Part shown: positions 43,297 through 52,726 of the stretch, in pieces
How positions within the stretch are numbered: the stretch's first letter is position 1
Layout of the letters: the number at the start of each line of letters is the position of its first letter
Assembly: GCA_050949705.1 (NCBI GenBank)
Contig: JBMNGG010000008.1
Coordinates: 319,872 to 383,871, forward strand
Source: JBMNGG01 sp050949705
Lineage (GTDB): Bacteria > Bacillota > Thermosediminibacteria > Thermosediminibacterales > Tepidanaerobacteraceae
Length of the DNA: 64,000 nt
Reading direction: 5' to 3'
Position numbers and translations under genes: made by a program
The notes under the pieces: generated by a model
Database searches by the model: none
What the model saw: only the letters and a program-made list of their open reading frames with translations
Told to the model about the DNA's origin: nothing

Positions 43297-44498
43297 ATGG
43301 GTCGTCAATCCAATAAGAAGATTGTTTATTTAAGACCCCAAAAAAAAACTTCATTTTTAAAGATACTTTTTATAGCCTTGTTTTTTATTTTAGTTATAGT
43401 ATTAATTTTTTATCACTACATATCAACTAGGACTTATATTGTAGTAAATGGTACTATCAACGAAAGCTTTTTTACTGATGGGGTAATAATAAAAAATGAA
43501 ACACTAGTATTTTCGCCTGTGTCTGGTAAGATACAATTTGTAGTGAATTCTGGAGAAAGAGTCAGAGTGGGTACGCCTATTTTTATTGTCACAACAGACG
43601 AAAAGCAAAAAGAGCTCTACGTTAAAGAAATTGATGAGATAGTAGAGAAAATTGAAGCACTGCAAAACGATGGGGAGAGTTCTTCGCTATCATTAAGTGT
43701 AATAAATAAATCCATTGAAAGCACGACAAGCAAGATAAAAGAAGCAACCGAAAGTGGCGAATTCGATAAAGTAAAGACTTTTAACGATGAATTATCGCGC
43801 TTAACCAAAGAAAAGCAAAAGATACTGGAATCAAATGAAAAAAATATAAGCTTACTTAAAGAAAACATCAAAGAATTACAAACAAAACTAAGTGAAATCG
43901 ATGTAATTGTGCATGCTCCTGTTGCAGGTATCATCAGTTTTAGCATAGATGGGCTAGAAGAACTATTAGTTGCAGATAAGGTAAATGAGCTTACCTATAC
44001 ACAATTACAAGGTATAGAAGAGGATAAAAATAATAAGAGTATACCAGCACAAACAAAAGCAAATCAACCCGTTGCTAAAATAATAGATAATTTTTCGTGG
44101 TATATAGCTCTAAAATTGGAAAAACCGATGGAAGAAGGAAAAAGTTATTTCGTTAAATTTGAGGATAGTGAGGAAAAAATCAAGGCGAAATTAACAAGTA
44201 TACAAAGTGATGGTCCATTGGTTTATTTTTAGTTAATAGAGACTTAAAAGGTCTTTTGGATTCAAGGAATGTAGATTTAGAAGTAATTGTAGATACTTAT
44301 TCGGGTTGTGTTATTCCTAGTATGGCACTATTTGATAAAGAAGGAATGAAAGGGGTTTATATTATAGAGCAAGGCAAAAGATTTTTTAAGCAAGTAGACA
44401 TTGTAGCACAAAATGAAAATGAAATAGTTGTTAATGGTATAAAACCAGGTGATTCAATACTACTAAGATCAAGAGGGGAAGCATCATGGATTCATTAG
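43297..44498 (+). pseudogene. HlyD-like membrane-anchored adaptor, split by a single-base deletion
   Basis: Protein with an N-terminal basic region and a membrane anchor (FLKILFIALFFILVIVLIFYHY), a lipoyl-like half (SPVSGKIQFVVNSGERV), a central coiled coil (about 110-200) and a beta-barrel region, characteristic of the HlyD-like protein often found before yggS-sepF in clostridia. The frame stops at 44232, then continues one base off as LVNRDLKGLLDSRNVDLEVIV... to 44498. Adding a T to the T5 run at 44226-44230 restores one reading frame (VYFLVNRDL). Its 3' end overlaps yggS by 13 bases. Function in cell division is inferred from position only. Confidence 0.78.
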
Positions 44499-45178
44499 AG
44501 TGCAATATAGCAAATATTAAAACCAGAGTAAAAGCTGCCGCTGAGCGCTCAGGTAGAGATTTTAATGATATTAATATAATAGCGGTTACAAAAAATTTTC
44601 CAGTGAGCATTATTCAAAAGGCTGTAGATCAAGGGATAGTAATATTAGGAGAAAATAGAGTTCAAGAAGCTGCGGCTAAAGTAGAAAACGTTAAAGGAGA
44701 TGTTCAATGGCACTTAATAGGACATTTACAAAAGAATAAAGTTAAACGAGCTGTTGAAATGTTTTCTATGATTCAATCTGTTGATAGCATATCGCTAGCC
44801 AATGAAATAAATAAAAGAGCAGACAAATTGAAGCGAGTAGTCGAAATTCTGGTTCAAATAAACATAGGGAGGGAAACAACAAAATATGGTATAGAACCAG
44901 AGCAGGCCATAAGCTTTATTAAAGATGTTTCATTACTTTCAAATTTGAAAGTAAGAGGTTTAATGACAATAGCACCATATAAAGAAAATCCTGAAGAAGT
45001 AAGGGTATATTTTCGACATATGCGAGAAATTTACGAAAACATAAAGAATAAGTCATTTGAAAATATCGATATGACTTATTTATCTATGGGGATGAGTAAT
45101 GATTTTGAAGTGGCTATAGAAGAAGGGGCTAATATGATAAGAATAGGTACAGGTATTTTTGGCGCTAGGACAAAATAA
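44486..45178 (+). CDS. YggS-type PLP homeostasis protein (PLPBP)
   Basis: 230-aa alanine-racemase-fold protein that binds pyridoxal phosphate and buffers vitamin B6 and amino-acid pools. Motifs: AVTKNFPVSIIQKAVDQG (PLP lysine), GENRVQEAAAKVE, WHLIGHLQKNKVKRAV, LVQINIGRETTKYGI, RGLMTIAPY, and MGMSNDFEVAIEEGANMIRIGTGIFG. Standard partner of sepF. Confidence 0.95.
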   Translation: MDSLECNIANIKTRVKAAAERSGRDFNDINIIAVTKNFPVSIIQKAVDQGIVILGENRVQEAAAKVENVKGDVQWHLIGHLQKNKVKRAVEMFSMIQSVDSISLANEINKRADKLKRVVEILVQINIGRETTKYGIEPEQAISFIKDVSLLSNLKVRGLMTIAPYKENPEEVRVYFRHMREIYENIKNKSFENIDMTYLSMGMSNDFEVAIEEGANMIRIGTGIFGARTK

Positions 45179-45196
45179 AAATAAGAGGGGAGAAAA

Positions 45197-45634
45197 ATGA
45201 GCGTTAAATCATTTTTTAAAAAAATCCTTTATTTTTTAGGTATTGAAGATGAAGAAACACAAGAACAAGGAGTAGAAGGTTTTGATGATCATCATATTGC
45301 CCGACAAGAACAGAAACGTGTTGGACGAGTAATTAATATTCATCAGGCCAGTAAGAATACAATGGTAATATTTAAACCTAGTTCTTTTGAGCAAGTTAGA
45401 GAAATAACTGACGAAGTTAAGAATCGTAGAGCAGCTATTGTAAATCTAGAAAAATTAGACAAGGATAATGCAAAAAGGGTTTTAGATTTTATGGCAGGTA
45501 GCATTTATGCTTTAAATGGTGCTGTAAAGAAGGTAGGTCCAGGAATTTTTGTTTTTGTGCCCGATAACATAGATATTTCAGGAGTGGAGATAGAGGAAGA
45601 CATTAAAGGAAAATCATCTCTGCTTTCAAAATAA
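45197..45634 (+). CDS. sepF: Cell-division protein SepF
   Basis: 145-aa FtsZ-anchoring division protein. N-terminal amphipathic helix (VKSFFKKILYFLG) for membrane binding, acidic linker, and C-terminal SepF domain (IFKPSSFEQVREITDEVKNRRAAIVNLEKLDKDNAKRVLDF...GAVKKVGPGIFVFVPD). AGAGGGGAG start site. Confidence 0.95.
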   Translation: MSVKSFFKKILYFLGIEDEETQEQGVEGFDDHHIARQEQKRVGRVINIHQASKNTMVIFKPSSFEQVREITDEVKNRRAAIVNLEKLDKDNAKRVLDFMAGSIYALNGAVKKVGPGIFVFVPDNIDISGVEIEEDIKGKSSLLSK

Positions 45635-45646
45635 GAGGTGAAGATT

Positions 45647-45925
45647 TTGATAATATATTTTGTTAATACTTTATTTCAATTTATTTACTTTATGATTACA
45701 ATAAGAGTTATCCTGTCTTTTTTTCCAGGGCCTATTAATTCAAATATAACAGGATTTATTTATCAAATAACAGAACCTATCTTAGCTCCTTTTAGAGAGC
45801 TAACGAGCAGATTTATGCCTAGGGGAGCTGGCTATTATTTAGATTTTTCGCCTTTATTAGCATTACTTTTTTTAAATATCCTAAGAGGAATAATTGTTAG
45901 AATGCTATATTCAATTCTATGGTAA
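45647..45925 (+). CDS. YggT family membrane protein
   Basis: 92-aa protein with two membrane helices and the YggT signature ITIRVILSFFPGP...YQITEPILAPFRELT. TTG 45647 is preferred because AGAGGTG lies six bases before it; GTG 45638 would lie inside that site. Located between sepF and divIVA as in many Gram-positives. Confidence 0.88.
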   Translation: MIIYFVNTLFQFIYFMITIRVILSFFPGPINSNITGFIYQITEPILAPFRELTSRFMPRGAGYYLDFSPLLALLFLNILRGIIVRMLYSILW

Positions 45926-45938
45926 GGGGATGCAGTAT

Positions 45939-46549
45939 ATGGATATTTCACCATTAGATATTCAAAAAAAAGAGTTTAGTAAATCTCTGAGAGGCTATAA
46001 TAAAGAAGAAGTTGATGAGTTTTTGGAGAGACTTTTACAAAACTATGAAAGAATATATAAGGAAAACAAAGATTTAAAAGAGCAAATAGAATTATTACAG
46101 GATAAGATGAAGCGCTACGAGGAAATTGAGACAACATTAAAAATACACTTGTATTGGCAGAAAAAACAGCCGAAGATGTCAGGAGAAATGTTCAAAATGA
46201 AAGAGAAGCGATATTGAAACAAGCTTCAGTGCAAGCCCAAAAAATAATACAGCAAGCTGAGCAAGAATATAATCAGATAAAAAGTGAAAATGAAGAATTG
46301 AGACGCCAGTTTTTTTTGTATAAACTACGATTCAAAAACTTTCTACAATCCCAACTGGACTATCTTGATTCATCTGAATTGAACGTTATTAGTGATGAAA
46401 ATTTTTCGAGCTCTAATTTAGAAGCGGCAGCGACAACTGAAGAAATATGTGATGGAGAAACCGAAGAAAAGAAAGACGATTTTAAAGAAATCGTATCATT
46501 AAATCCAACTTCGACTTTGTCTGAAGAAGATACTTCTCCCGATGAATAA
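45939..46549 (+). pseudogene. divIVA: DivIVA, split by a single-base deletion
   Basis: Polar scaffold/cell-division coiled-coil protein. First part from ATG 45939: MDISPLDIQKKEFSKSLRGYNKEEVDEFL (membrane-curvature binding head) and the start of the coiled coil. Second part, one base off: EKTAEDVRRNVQNEREAI...QEYNQIKSENEELRRQ, then an acidic tail. Adding an A to the A5 run at 46139-46143 gives TLKNTLVLAEKTAED, the normal family sequence. Probably intact in the living cell. Confidence 0.88.
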
Positions 46550-46610
46550 AAGAGCTAAATGTGAAGAATAAAAAAAGAAATGCTGGTTAAATTACTCTAG
46601 AGGGAATCAT

Positions 46611-46907
46611 ATGAGTAAAGATAAAATATTTCACGAGTTAAGTCAAAAAATCGATGAATTATCTTTAAGGATAGAAGGACTTAACTTAGCAGAGTATCTT
46701 GAAATATTGCGAAATCCTAAGAGACTGCTTTATGTTAACTTTCTAGGTGGTTTAGCCAGAGGTTTTGGCACGGCTATAGGTTTTACCTTATTAGGAGCTT
46801 TTGTATTATATATTCTTCAACGTATGGTGTTTTTGAGATTGCCTATCATAGGGACTTTTATTGCAGATATTATAAAAATTGTTCAAAAGCAGCTTTCCGT
46901 CCGTTAG
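46611..46907 (+). CDS. DUF5665 membrane protein
   Basis: 98-aa protein: helical N-terminus, then LRNPKRLLYVNFLGGLARGFGTAIGFTLLGAFVLYIL with one long or two short membrane segments, and a short C-terminal helix. This matches the DUF5665 family. Function unknown; located after divIVA. Confidence 0.75.
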   Translation: MSKDKIFHELSQKIDELSLRIEGLNLAEYLEILRNPKRLLYVNFLGGLARGFGTAIGFTLLGAFVLYILQRMVFLRLPIIGTFIADIIKIVQKQLSVR

Positions 46908-46927
46908 TTTCTAAAGGAGGTCAATGC

Positions 46928-47551
46928 TTGCAACTTTTAAAATATAAAAATCAACTAGTAAAATTAAAGAATCGACTTGAAAAACAAATGGAGACGCTCA
47001 TTGAAGAAGGTGCTGAATCCTTGAAAGAATCAGTAGGTGAGCTTACTAGTTATGATAATCATCCTGCCGATTTAGGTGCTGAAACTTTTGAGAGAGCAAA
47101 GGATTTAGGTCTGAAAGGTAATACAAAAGTTTTGCTTATGAAAGTGAATCACGCTCTAGATAGAATTAATAATGGAACCTATGGAATATGCGAAAAGTGT
47201 GGTAAGGATATTGCGATTGATAGATTAAATGCATTACCGTATACAACTTTTTGTTTAGACTGTAAAGAAGCGGAAGAACGACCTGGTGATCATAATAAAA
47301 GACCAATTGAAGAGGAAAGACTTGGCTTTCCTTTTGGTAGGACTTTTAATGATGGTACAAATAAAGTAATTTACGATGGAGAAGATGCATGGCAAGAAGT
47401 AGCCAGATACGGTACTTCTGATAGTCCGCAAGATATACCTGGAGCAGTAGATTATACTGAAAGTTATGTTGATGGCGATGAGCAGCGTGGAATAGTAGAA
47501 GAAAGTGATGCTATTATTGATGAAGATGATAAAAATGAACTAGGTAAATAG
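46928..47551 (+). CDS. TraR/DksA-type zinc-finger protein (YteA-like)
   Basis: 207-aa protein with an N-terminal coiled coil and a C4 zinc finger CEKCGKDIAIDRLNALPYTTFCLDC; long acidic tail with DEDD-type residues. The YteA-like family of sporulating Firmicutes. Start is TTG 46928 with AAGGAGG seven bases upstream; the nearby ATG 46924 runs into a stop. May act on RNA polymerase; not shown. Confidence 0.85.
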   Translation: MQLLKYKNQLVKLKNRLEKQMETLIEEGAESLKESVGELTSYDNHPADLGAETFERAKDLGLKGNTKVLLMKVNHALDRINNGTYGICEKCGKDIAIDRLNALPYTTFCLDCKEAEERPGDHNKRPIEEERLGFPFGRTFNDGTNKVIYDGEDAWQEVARYGTSDSPQDIPGAVDYTESYVDGDEQRGIVEESDAIIDEDDKNELGK

Positions 47552-47575
47552 ATACCCTTTTGGGTATTTTTTTTG
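47552..47575 (+). terminator. Terminator before lspA
   Basis: ATACCC/GGGTAT stem with TTTT loop, then T8. Confidence 0.8.
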
Positions 47576-47643
47576 CATTGAAGTTTATATATAGGTATTA
47601 TATAATTGAAAATAAATGGATATAAACCCCGGAGGTAGTTAAT

Positions 47644-48114
47644 TTGTATGTATTTTTAACTAGTGTTTTTGTTTTAGCAGCGGATATGATTTCTAAATAT
47701 CTTATACAAAAATTTATGGATCCTTATGAATCGATACCTATTCTGAAAAACATTTTTCACTTAACTTATGTCCAAAATACTGGAGGGGCTTTTAGTATAT
47801 TGGAAGGCCATACATCATTATTAGTTTTTGTTTCTTCAATGGTTATACTGGCAATGATTTATATTCTTATAAAAAACCCTATCAGAGAAAGAGCTTTTGG
47901 CATTGTTATGGCAATGATACTTGGTGGAGCTGTTGGGAACCTAGCTGATAGATTGAGATATGGATATGTAGTCGATTTTTTAGATTTTAGGATATGGCCT
48001 GTATTTAATATAGCGGATTGTTTTGTTGTTATAGGTGTCCTTATTTTAGCATACCTTATTATGTTTCATCCAGAATTTCAAAGCCTGTCTGACAAAACAG
48101 GAGGTAAATCTTGA
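47644..48114 (+). CDS. lspA: Lipoprotein signal peptidase
   Basis: 156-aa membrane aspartyl protease removing lipoprotein signal peptides. Four membrane helices; catalytic aspartates in GNLADRLRYGYVVDFLDF (first) and PVFNIADCFVVIG (second); NTGGAFSIL block. Start TTG 47644 behind CGGAGGTAG. It overlaps rluD by four bases. Confidence 0.96.
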   Translation: MYVFLTSVFVLAADMISKYLIQKFMDPYESIPILKNIFHLTYVQNTGGAFSILEGHTSLLVFVSSMVILAMIYILIKNPIRERAFGIVMAMILGGAVGNLADRLRYGYVVDFLDFRIWPVFNIADCFVVIGVLILAYLIMFHPEFQSLSDKTGGKS

Positions 48115-49037
48115 ATAAGCAACACTTCTTTTTAGTAGATGAAAGCAATAAAAAAAAACGTTTAGATGTATTTTTAAGTGAAAGGTTAGACGATTCTAGG
48201 AGCTTTCTAAAAAAGGGGATTGTAGATGGATGGGTAAGGGTAAACGGTTTAATTGTAAAACCTAACTATAAATTACGAGAACAAGATCATATAACAGTTA
48301 CTATTCCTTTGCCGGAGAGAATATCAATAGAACCGGAAAAAATACCAATTGACATAATCTATGAAGATACAGATATTATTGTTATTAATAAAAAGCGTGG
48401 AATGGTAGTTTATCCTGCCCCAGGTAATTATTCAGGTACACTTATTAATGCAGTTCTAAACCATACGAAGAATTTGTCGGTTAGAAGTGGTTTAATGAGA
48501 CCAGGCATTATCCACCGATTAGATAAGGACACATCCGGTATTATTGTTTTAGCAAAAAGTGATGCTGCTCATATGAGTATTTCAAAACAACTTAAGAAAC
48601 GAGAAGTTAGAAAAGTATACCAAACTTTCGTCTGGGGTCAGGTAAGTGAGACCAAGGGTACTATATCGGCGCCTATTGGAAGACATCCTGTAAAACGAAA
48701 AGAGATGTCGGTTTCCGTGAAAAATTCCAGAGAAGCTATTACCCATTTTACTGTACTAGAACGATTTGACGAATTTACTTTTCTTGAAGTAACCATAGAA
48801 ACCGGCAGGACACACCAAATAAGAGTCCACATGAAATTCATTGGTCATCCTATAGTAGGTGATCCAGTATATTCAAGAAAAAAAGCCCCGTTTGATATAT
48901 CGGGGCAGGCTCTTCATGCTTATAAACTTGGCTTACGTCACCCCAGTACAAATAAGTATATGGAATTTACAGCGCCTTTGCCCAATGACATGAAAACAAT
49001 ATATAATTTATTAAAGTCTAACAAAAAGAGGGGGTAA
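48111..49037 (+). CDS. RluD-family 23S rRNA pseudouridine synthase
   Basis: 308-aa enzyme with an N-terminal S4 domain (RLDVFLSERLDDSRSFLKKGIVDGWVRVNG) and a catalytic domain with HRLDKDTSGIIVLAKSD (catalytic Asp), and GRTHQIRVHMKFIGHPIVGD. Typical neighbour of lspA in Firmicutes. Probably RluD (positions 1911/1915/1917), but the exact site cannot be told. Confidence 0.93.
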   Translation: MNKQHFFLVDESNKKKRLDVFLSERLDDSRSFLKKGIVDGWVRVNGLIVKPNYKLREQDHITVTIPLPERISIEPEKIPIDIIYEDTDIIVINKKRGMVVYPAPGNYSGTLINAVLNHTKNLSVRSGLMRPGIIHRLDKDTSGIIVLAKSDAAHMSISKQLKKREVRKVYQTFVWGQVSETKGTISAPIGRHPVKRKEMSVSVKNSREAITHFTVLERFDEFTFLEVTIETGRTHQIRVHMKFIGHPIVGDPVYSRKKAPFDISGQALHAYKLGLRHPSTNKYMEFTAPLPNDMKTIYNLLKSNKKRG

Positions 49038-49041
49038 CACA

Positions 49042-49578
49042 TTGGAAGAAAAAGCCCGTATAATGGATGAACAAGCTATAAGCCGCGCACTAATCAGAAT
49101 CAGCCATGAAATCATTGAAAAGAATAAAGGTGTTGATGATTTAGTAATAATTGGTATTAGAAGAAGAGGAGTGCCTTTAGCTAAAAAACTAGCAGAATAT
49201 ATTTCTTCTATTGAAGGAGTTAATGTAGCGGTAGGAATATTGGATATAACACTTTATAGAGACGATTTATCGCTATTAGCTGCTCATCCAGTAGTGCACA
49301 AAACCGAAATTCCTTTTAAGATTACCGATAAGAAAGTTATATTAGTAGATGATGTGGTGTACACAGGTAGAACTGTACGAGCAGCCCTTGATGCTTTATC
49401 GGATTTAGGTCGAGCTCAATCAATACAATTAGCTGTATTGATTGATCGAGGCCATCGTGAATTACCTATTAGACCCGATTTTGTAGGGAAAAATGTACCA
49501 ACTTCAAAAGATGAAATTGTGGAAGTTAGACTTAAAGAGATAGACGGGGAAAATAACGTTGTTATTTTAAAACGATAA
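49042..49578 (+). CDS. pyrR: PyrR, pyrimidine operon attenuator / uracil phosphoribosyltransferase
   Basis: 178-aa PRTase-fold protein. PRPP loop VILVDDVVYTGRTVRAALDAL is clear, with RIGIRRRGVPLA-like N-terminal block. Start TTG 49042 with GAGGGGG. In Firmicutes it binds pyr mRNA at high UMP. No pyr gene follows here; the next gene is convergent, so its targets lie elsewhere. Ends overlap the rqcH 3' end by 12 bases. Confidence 0.95.
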   Translation: MEEKARIMDEQAISRALIRISHEIIEKNKGVDDLVIIGIRRRGVPLAKKLAEYISSIEGVNVAVGILDITLYRDDLSLLAAHPVVHKTEIPFKITDKKVILVDDVVYTGRTVRAALDALSDLGRAQSIQLAVLIDRGHRELPIRPDFVGKNVPTSKDEIVEVRLKEIDGENNVVILKR

Positions 49579-51333
49579 TTCTTCTATAATATCTTTATTT
49601 GGAGTTACGTATATGGTTTTTTGATGAAAGTAATTCACAAAACCCGGTTTTGCTCCGGCGGGTTTTTTTACATACCGAACATAGGTATAATCTACAGGGA
49701 CATTACTGCTATTACGGCTTTTACTAAAATATGCTGCAAGCATAGCAGCTTCCCTTATAGTATTTTCACTTACTGTCCCTTTGCTACATTTGATTATTAC
49801 GTGGGAACCTGGAATGTTTTTAGTATGAAGCCATATATCATCGGGATTGGCTTTTTTAAAAGTAAGAATATCATTCTGTCTATTATTCTTACCTATTTGT
49901 ATTATAAAACCATCAGAAGATTTAAATTGTAAAGCATCAGAAGATTGTAGTTTCTGCATTTTTTTCCTAGGATTTTTTATATAATTGAAGGTTTCTAATT
50001 CCTGTTGAATTGCCGATAAATCTTCTAATGTCTCGCTGTCCTTTATGTTAAGCAAAGTACTTTCAAGATAATTAATTTCCATTTGTGTTTTACTTATTCT
50101 TGACCTAACTTTTTTTTCGGTTGATTGTAATTTTTTATATCTGTTGAAATAGACTTGAGCATTATGAGATGGCGATAGCTTTTCATTTAATGGTATTAAA
50201 ACTTCTTCACTAGGTTTGTAAAAGTTAGTTAATTTAACATGACTTTGTCCAGGTTTTATCTTGTATAAATTTGCTGATAGTATTTCGCCCCATAGTCTAT
50301 ACTTTTGTGATTCTAATGTTGTTTTAAATTTTTCTTCTAAAAATCCTAAATTCTTTTTTTGCTTTTTCAAGTGTTTTGTTATTTGTGATTCTAAATGATG
50401 CTTAGCTATATTTAAAGCTGATGCTTTTCTTTTTTTGTTAAAGAAGTAATCAACAGCAGTATTTACAGAAACATCACTAAAAACCTTATGATAATTTAAA
50501 CCTATTATGGGAAAGAGCCAAAAATCAAGGGGTTCTTTCTTTTTATAGTGATTATAAACACAAGGAGTAAAGCAAGATGTTAGGAGATTTTCCTTTAATT
50601 CTATCAACACTTGGATGATTTTACTAATATCGCTATCTTCTAGTTCTGTCATGGGAGTTACATGGTCAATTCCCGCCATTAAAGCTACTTGCTGAGCCGA
50701 AACACCGGAAAACCCTGCAAATTTATCAAGTATCCATCGACTTAGGGTTTTATTATTTTTGGTTTTATTTGCTTCTTCAATAATTGTTCTAATATTATTA
50801 GCATCAACTGTTAGAAGGTTTGTTTTATATACTATTGGGGGATTAACATAAGGTTCTCCAGGAAGAACTTCTCTATGTCGATTTACATTAAAACTTATTC
50901 TTTTTATTGAATCTATCACTGTATTGTTTTTTGAGTTTAATAAAATGATATTGCTGTGTTTGCCCATTATTTCTATTATTAGTTTATATTCAATTGGTTG
51001 TAAAAACTCGTCAGTATTTTGTACAACTATTTCTACAATACGTTCTAGCCCCAATTGGGATATGGAATCTATTTTACCACCTGTAAGATATTTTCTAAGG
51101 AGCATACAAAACATTGGAGGTGAAGAAGGGTTTGCTTCTAAATTATTTGTAAAATGTATCCTGCAATTTATTGGGTCTACCGACAATAATAGTTTGTATT
51201 CTTGGTGATTATTACGAACAAATAGGTTTATTTCATGATTATTAGGCTGATATATCTTGTTTATTTTTGTTCCAGGCAGACATTCTTTAAGCTCCTGTAC
51301 TACTCCATATAATGTTATTCCATCAAATGGCAT
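49567..51333 (-). CDS. rqcH: NFACT/RqcH-type ribosome quality-control protein (FbpA-like)
   Basis: 588-aa protein: NFACT-N domain (MPFDGITLYGVVQELKECLPGTKINKIYQP), helix-hairpin-helix part (ILDKFAGFSGVSAQQVALMAG), long coiled coil (about 310-440) and C-terminal NFACT-R domain with DDIWLHTKNIPGSHVII and the NYFHQKTIYVTPNK tail. RqcH adds alanine tails to stalled peptides on 50S subunits; older name is fibronectin-binding protein. The D-(W/R) motif of the NFACT-N domain was not checked. Confidence 0.92.
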   Translation of the reverse strand: MPFDGITLYGVVQELKECLPGTKINKIYQPNNHEINLFVRNNHQEYKLLLSVDPINCRIHFTNNLEANPSSPPMFCMLLRKYLTGGKIDSISQLGLERIVEIVVQNTDEFLQPIEYKLIIEIMGKHSNIILLNSKNNTVIDSIKRISFNVNRHREVLPGEPYVNPPIVYKTNLLTVDANNIRTIIEEANKTKNNKTLSRWILDKFAGFSGVSAQQVALMAGIDHVTPMTELEDSDISKIIQVLIELKENLLTSCFTPCVYNHYKKKEPLDFWLFPIIGLNYHKVFSDVSVNTAVDYFFNKKRKASALNIAKHHLESQITKHLKKQKKNLGFLEEKFKTTLESQKYRLWGEILSANLYKIKPGQSHVKLTNFYKPSEEVLIPLNEKLSPSHNAQVYFNRYKKLQSTEKKVRSRISKTQMEINYLESTLLNIKDSETLEDLSAIQQELETFNYIKNPRKKMQKLQSSDALQFKSSDGFIIQIGKNNRQNDILTFKKANPDDIWLHTKNIPGSHVIIKCSKGTVSENTIREAAMLAAYFSKSRNSSNVPVDYTYVRYVKKPAGAKPGFVNYFHQKTIYVTPNKDIIEELSF

Positions 51334-51399
51334 AAGTGAAACCTCCTTGCTGTGTTAAGTATAGCATTAAAATATGATCTTTAGAAGGCTAGATTAATG

Positions 51400-51473
51400 T
51401 TGTTTTAAATAAAATTAAATGATATAATTATTTAGACGATTACACTGTGAAACCAGGGAAATTCCCTGGTTTA
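51400..51473 (+). promoter_or_regulatory. Promoter of the yicC-remA-gmk transcript and leader hairpin
   Basis: TTGTTT (51400-51405), 17-base spacer, TATAAT (51423-51428). The leader has a strong hairpin AACCAGGG/CCCTGGTT (51451-51471) without a T-tract, about 65 bases before the yicC start. Confidence 0.7.
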
Positions 51474-51535
51474 ATGGATTTTAATACTTAAATAGTAAGA
51501 TTATTTTAGAGTTTTTATACATAGAGGAGAAGAAT

Positions 51536-52408
51536 ATGATCAGAAGTATGACTGGATATGGACGAGGAGAAAATAAAGACAATTACAATACAGTTGTAGA
51601 GATACGTTCAGTTAACCATAGGTTTTTGGATATATATGTAAGGATGTCAAAGCCATGGCTTTTTTTGGAGGATAAGATAAAAAGCTACATTAGGGGTAAA
51701 ATACTCCGTGGGAGAGTAGATGTTTTTATTAATTTTTCAAGCGAAAACTTACCAGTTACTTTAAAAATTGACAAATCTCTAGCTAACAATTACTATAAGA
51801 AATTAATAGAGCTAAAAAATGAAACTGGTTATGAAGGGCCCGTATCATTATCTTTGCTTTCTATTATTCCTAATATAATTACTCTTGAGGAAGATCCTAT
51901 ATCAGAACAAGAATTATGGAACGCATTATTACCAGCTTTGAACGAGGCAATGGACGAACTAATCAAGATGCGCAAAAAGGAAGGTGAAAACCTCTGGGAA
52001 GATATAGCTAAAAGGTTACTAATTATTGAGAATATGACAGAATCTATTAAAGAGCGAGCAGAGATTGTTCCACAAGAATATGCAAAAAAACTTAAACATA
52101 ATGTTGAAAAGCTTTGTCAAGATATTTGCATAGAGCGAGATAGAATTGAAGCAGAAGTAGTGTTATTTGCCGAGAAATCTAACATAACTGAAGAAGTAAT
52201 TAGAATAAGGAGCCATATAGCTCAGATGAGAGAGTTAGTTAATTCAGAGAAATCTGTAGGAAAAAACATGGATTTTATTGCGCAGGAAATATTTAGAGAA
52301 ATTAATACAATAGCAGCTAAGTCTTCTGACTATAATATTTCGAAGAATGCAATCGAGATTAAGAGCCAGCTAGAAAAGATACGAGAACAAATTCAGAATA
52401 TAGAGTAA
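51536..52408 (+). CDS. YicC family endoribonuclease-like protein
   Basis: 290-aa protein with the family start MIRSMTGYGRGE, SVNHRFLDIYVRMSK, and the C-terminal block GKNMDFIAQEIFREINTIAAKSSDYNISKNAIEIKSQLEKIREQIQNIE. Members act in RNA turnover; the Bacillus and E. coli proteins have ribonuclease activity. Standard first gene before remA-gmk-rpoZ. Confidence 0.93.
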   Translation: MIRSMTGYGRGENKDNYNTVVEIRSVNHRFLDIYVRMSKPWLFLEDKIKSYIRGKILRGRVDVFINFSSENLPVTLKIDKSLANNYYKKLIELKNETGYEGPVSLSLLSIIPNIITLEEDPISEQELWNALLPALNEAMDELIKMRKKEGENLWEDIAKRLLIIENMTESIKERAEIVPQEYAKKLKHNVEKLCQDICIERDRIEAEVVLFAEKSNITEEVIRIRSHIAQMRELVNSEKSVGKNMDFIAQEIFREINTIAAKSSDYNISKNAIEIKSQLEKIREQIQNIE

Positions 52409-52427
52409 AACTTTAGGAGGTATTAAT

Positions 52428-52712
52428 ATGGATATAAAACTGGTAAACGTCGGATTCGGGAACATTGTATCAGCTAATAGGATTGTTGCTATAGTTAGCC
52501 CTGAGTCGGCTCCCATTAAACGTATTATTCAAGAAGCACGCGATCGAGGAATGCTTATAGATGCAACATATGGAAGAAGAACTCGAGCAGTTATTATCAC
52601 TGATAGTGATCATGTAGTCTTATCAGCAGTTCAGCCCGAGACTGTGGCACATCGTCTTGGCACCAACAAAAATACGATTGAAGATGAAGAAGTAGATATG
52701 GGTGAAGAATAA
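52428..52712 (+). CDS. remA: RemA family DNA-binding protein (DUF370)
   Basis: 94-aa protein: LVNVGFGNIVSANRIVAIVSPESAPIKRIIQEARDRG is diagnostic of RemA (extracellular matrix regulator A), a ring-forming DNA binder. ATGGRRTRAV segment carries basic residues. Conserved before gmk. AGGAGG start site. Confidence 0.93.
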   Translation: MDIKLVNVGFGNIVSANRIVAIVSPESAPIKRIIQEARDRGMLIDATYGRRTRAVIITDSDHVVLSAVQPETVAHRLGTNKNTIEDEEVDMGEE

Positions 52713-52726
52713 AGGGGTTGTTTTAG

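Noticed and set aside
45638..45646. GTG start for the YggT-like gene
   Set aside because: This GTG is part of the AGAGGTG ribosome binding site for TTG 45647.
49042..49578. PyrR attenuation site near pyrR
   Set aside because: No PyrR-binding anti-antiterminator stem or pyr gene is visible; the downstream gene is convergent.
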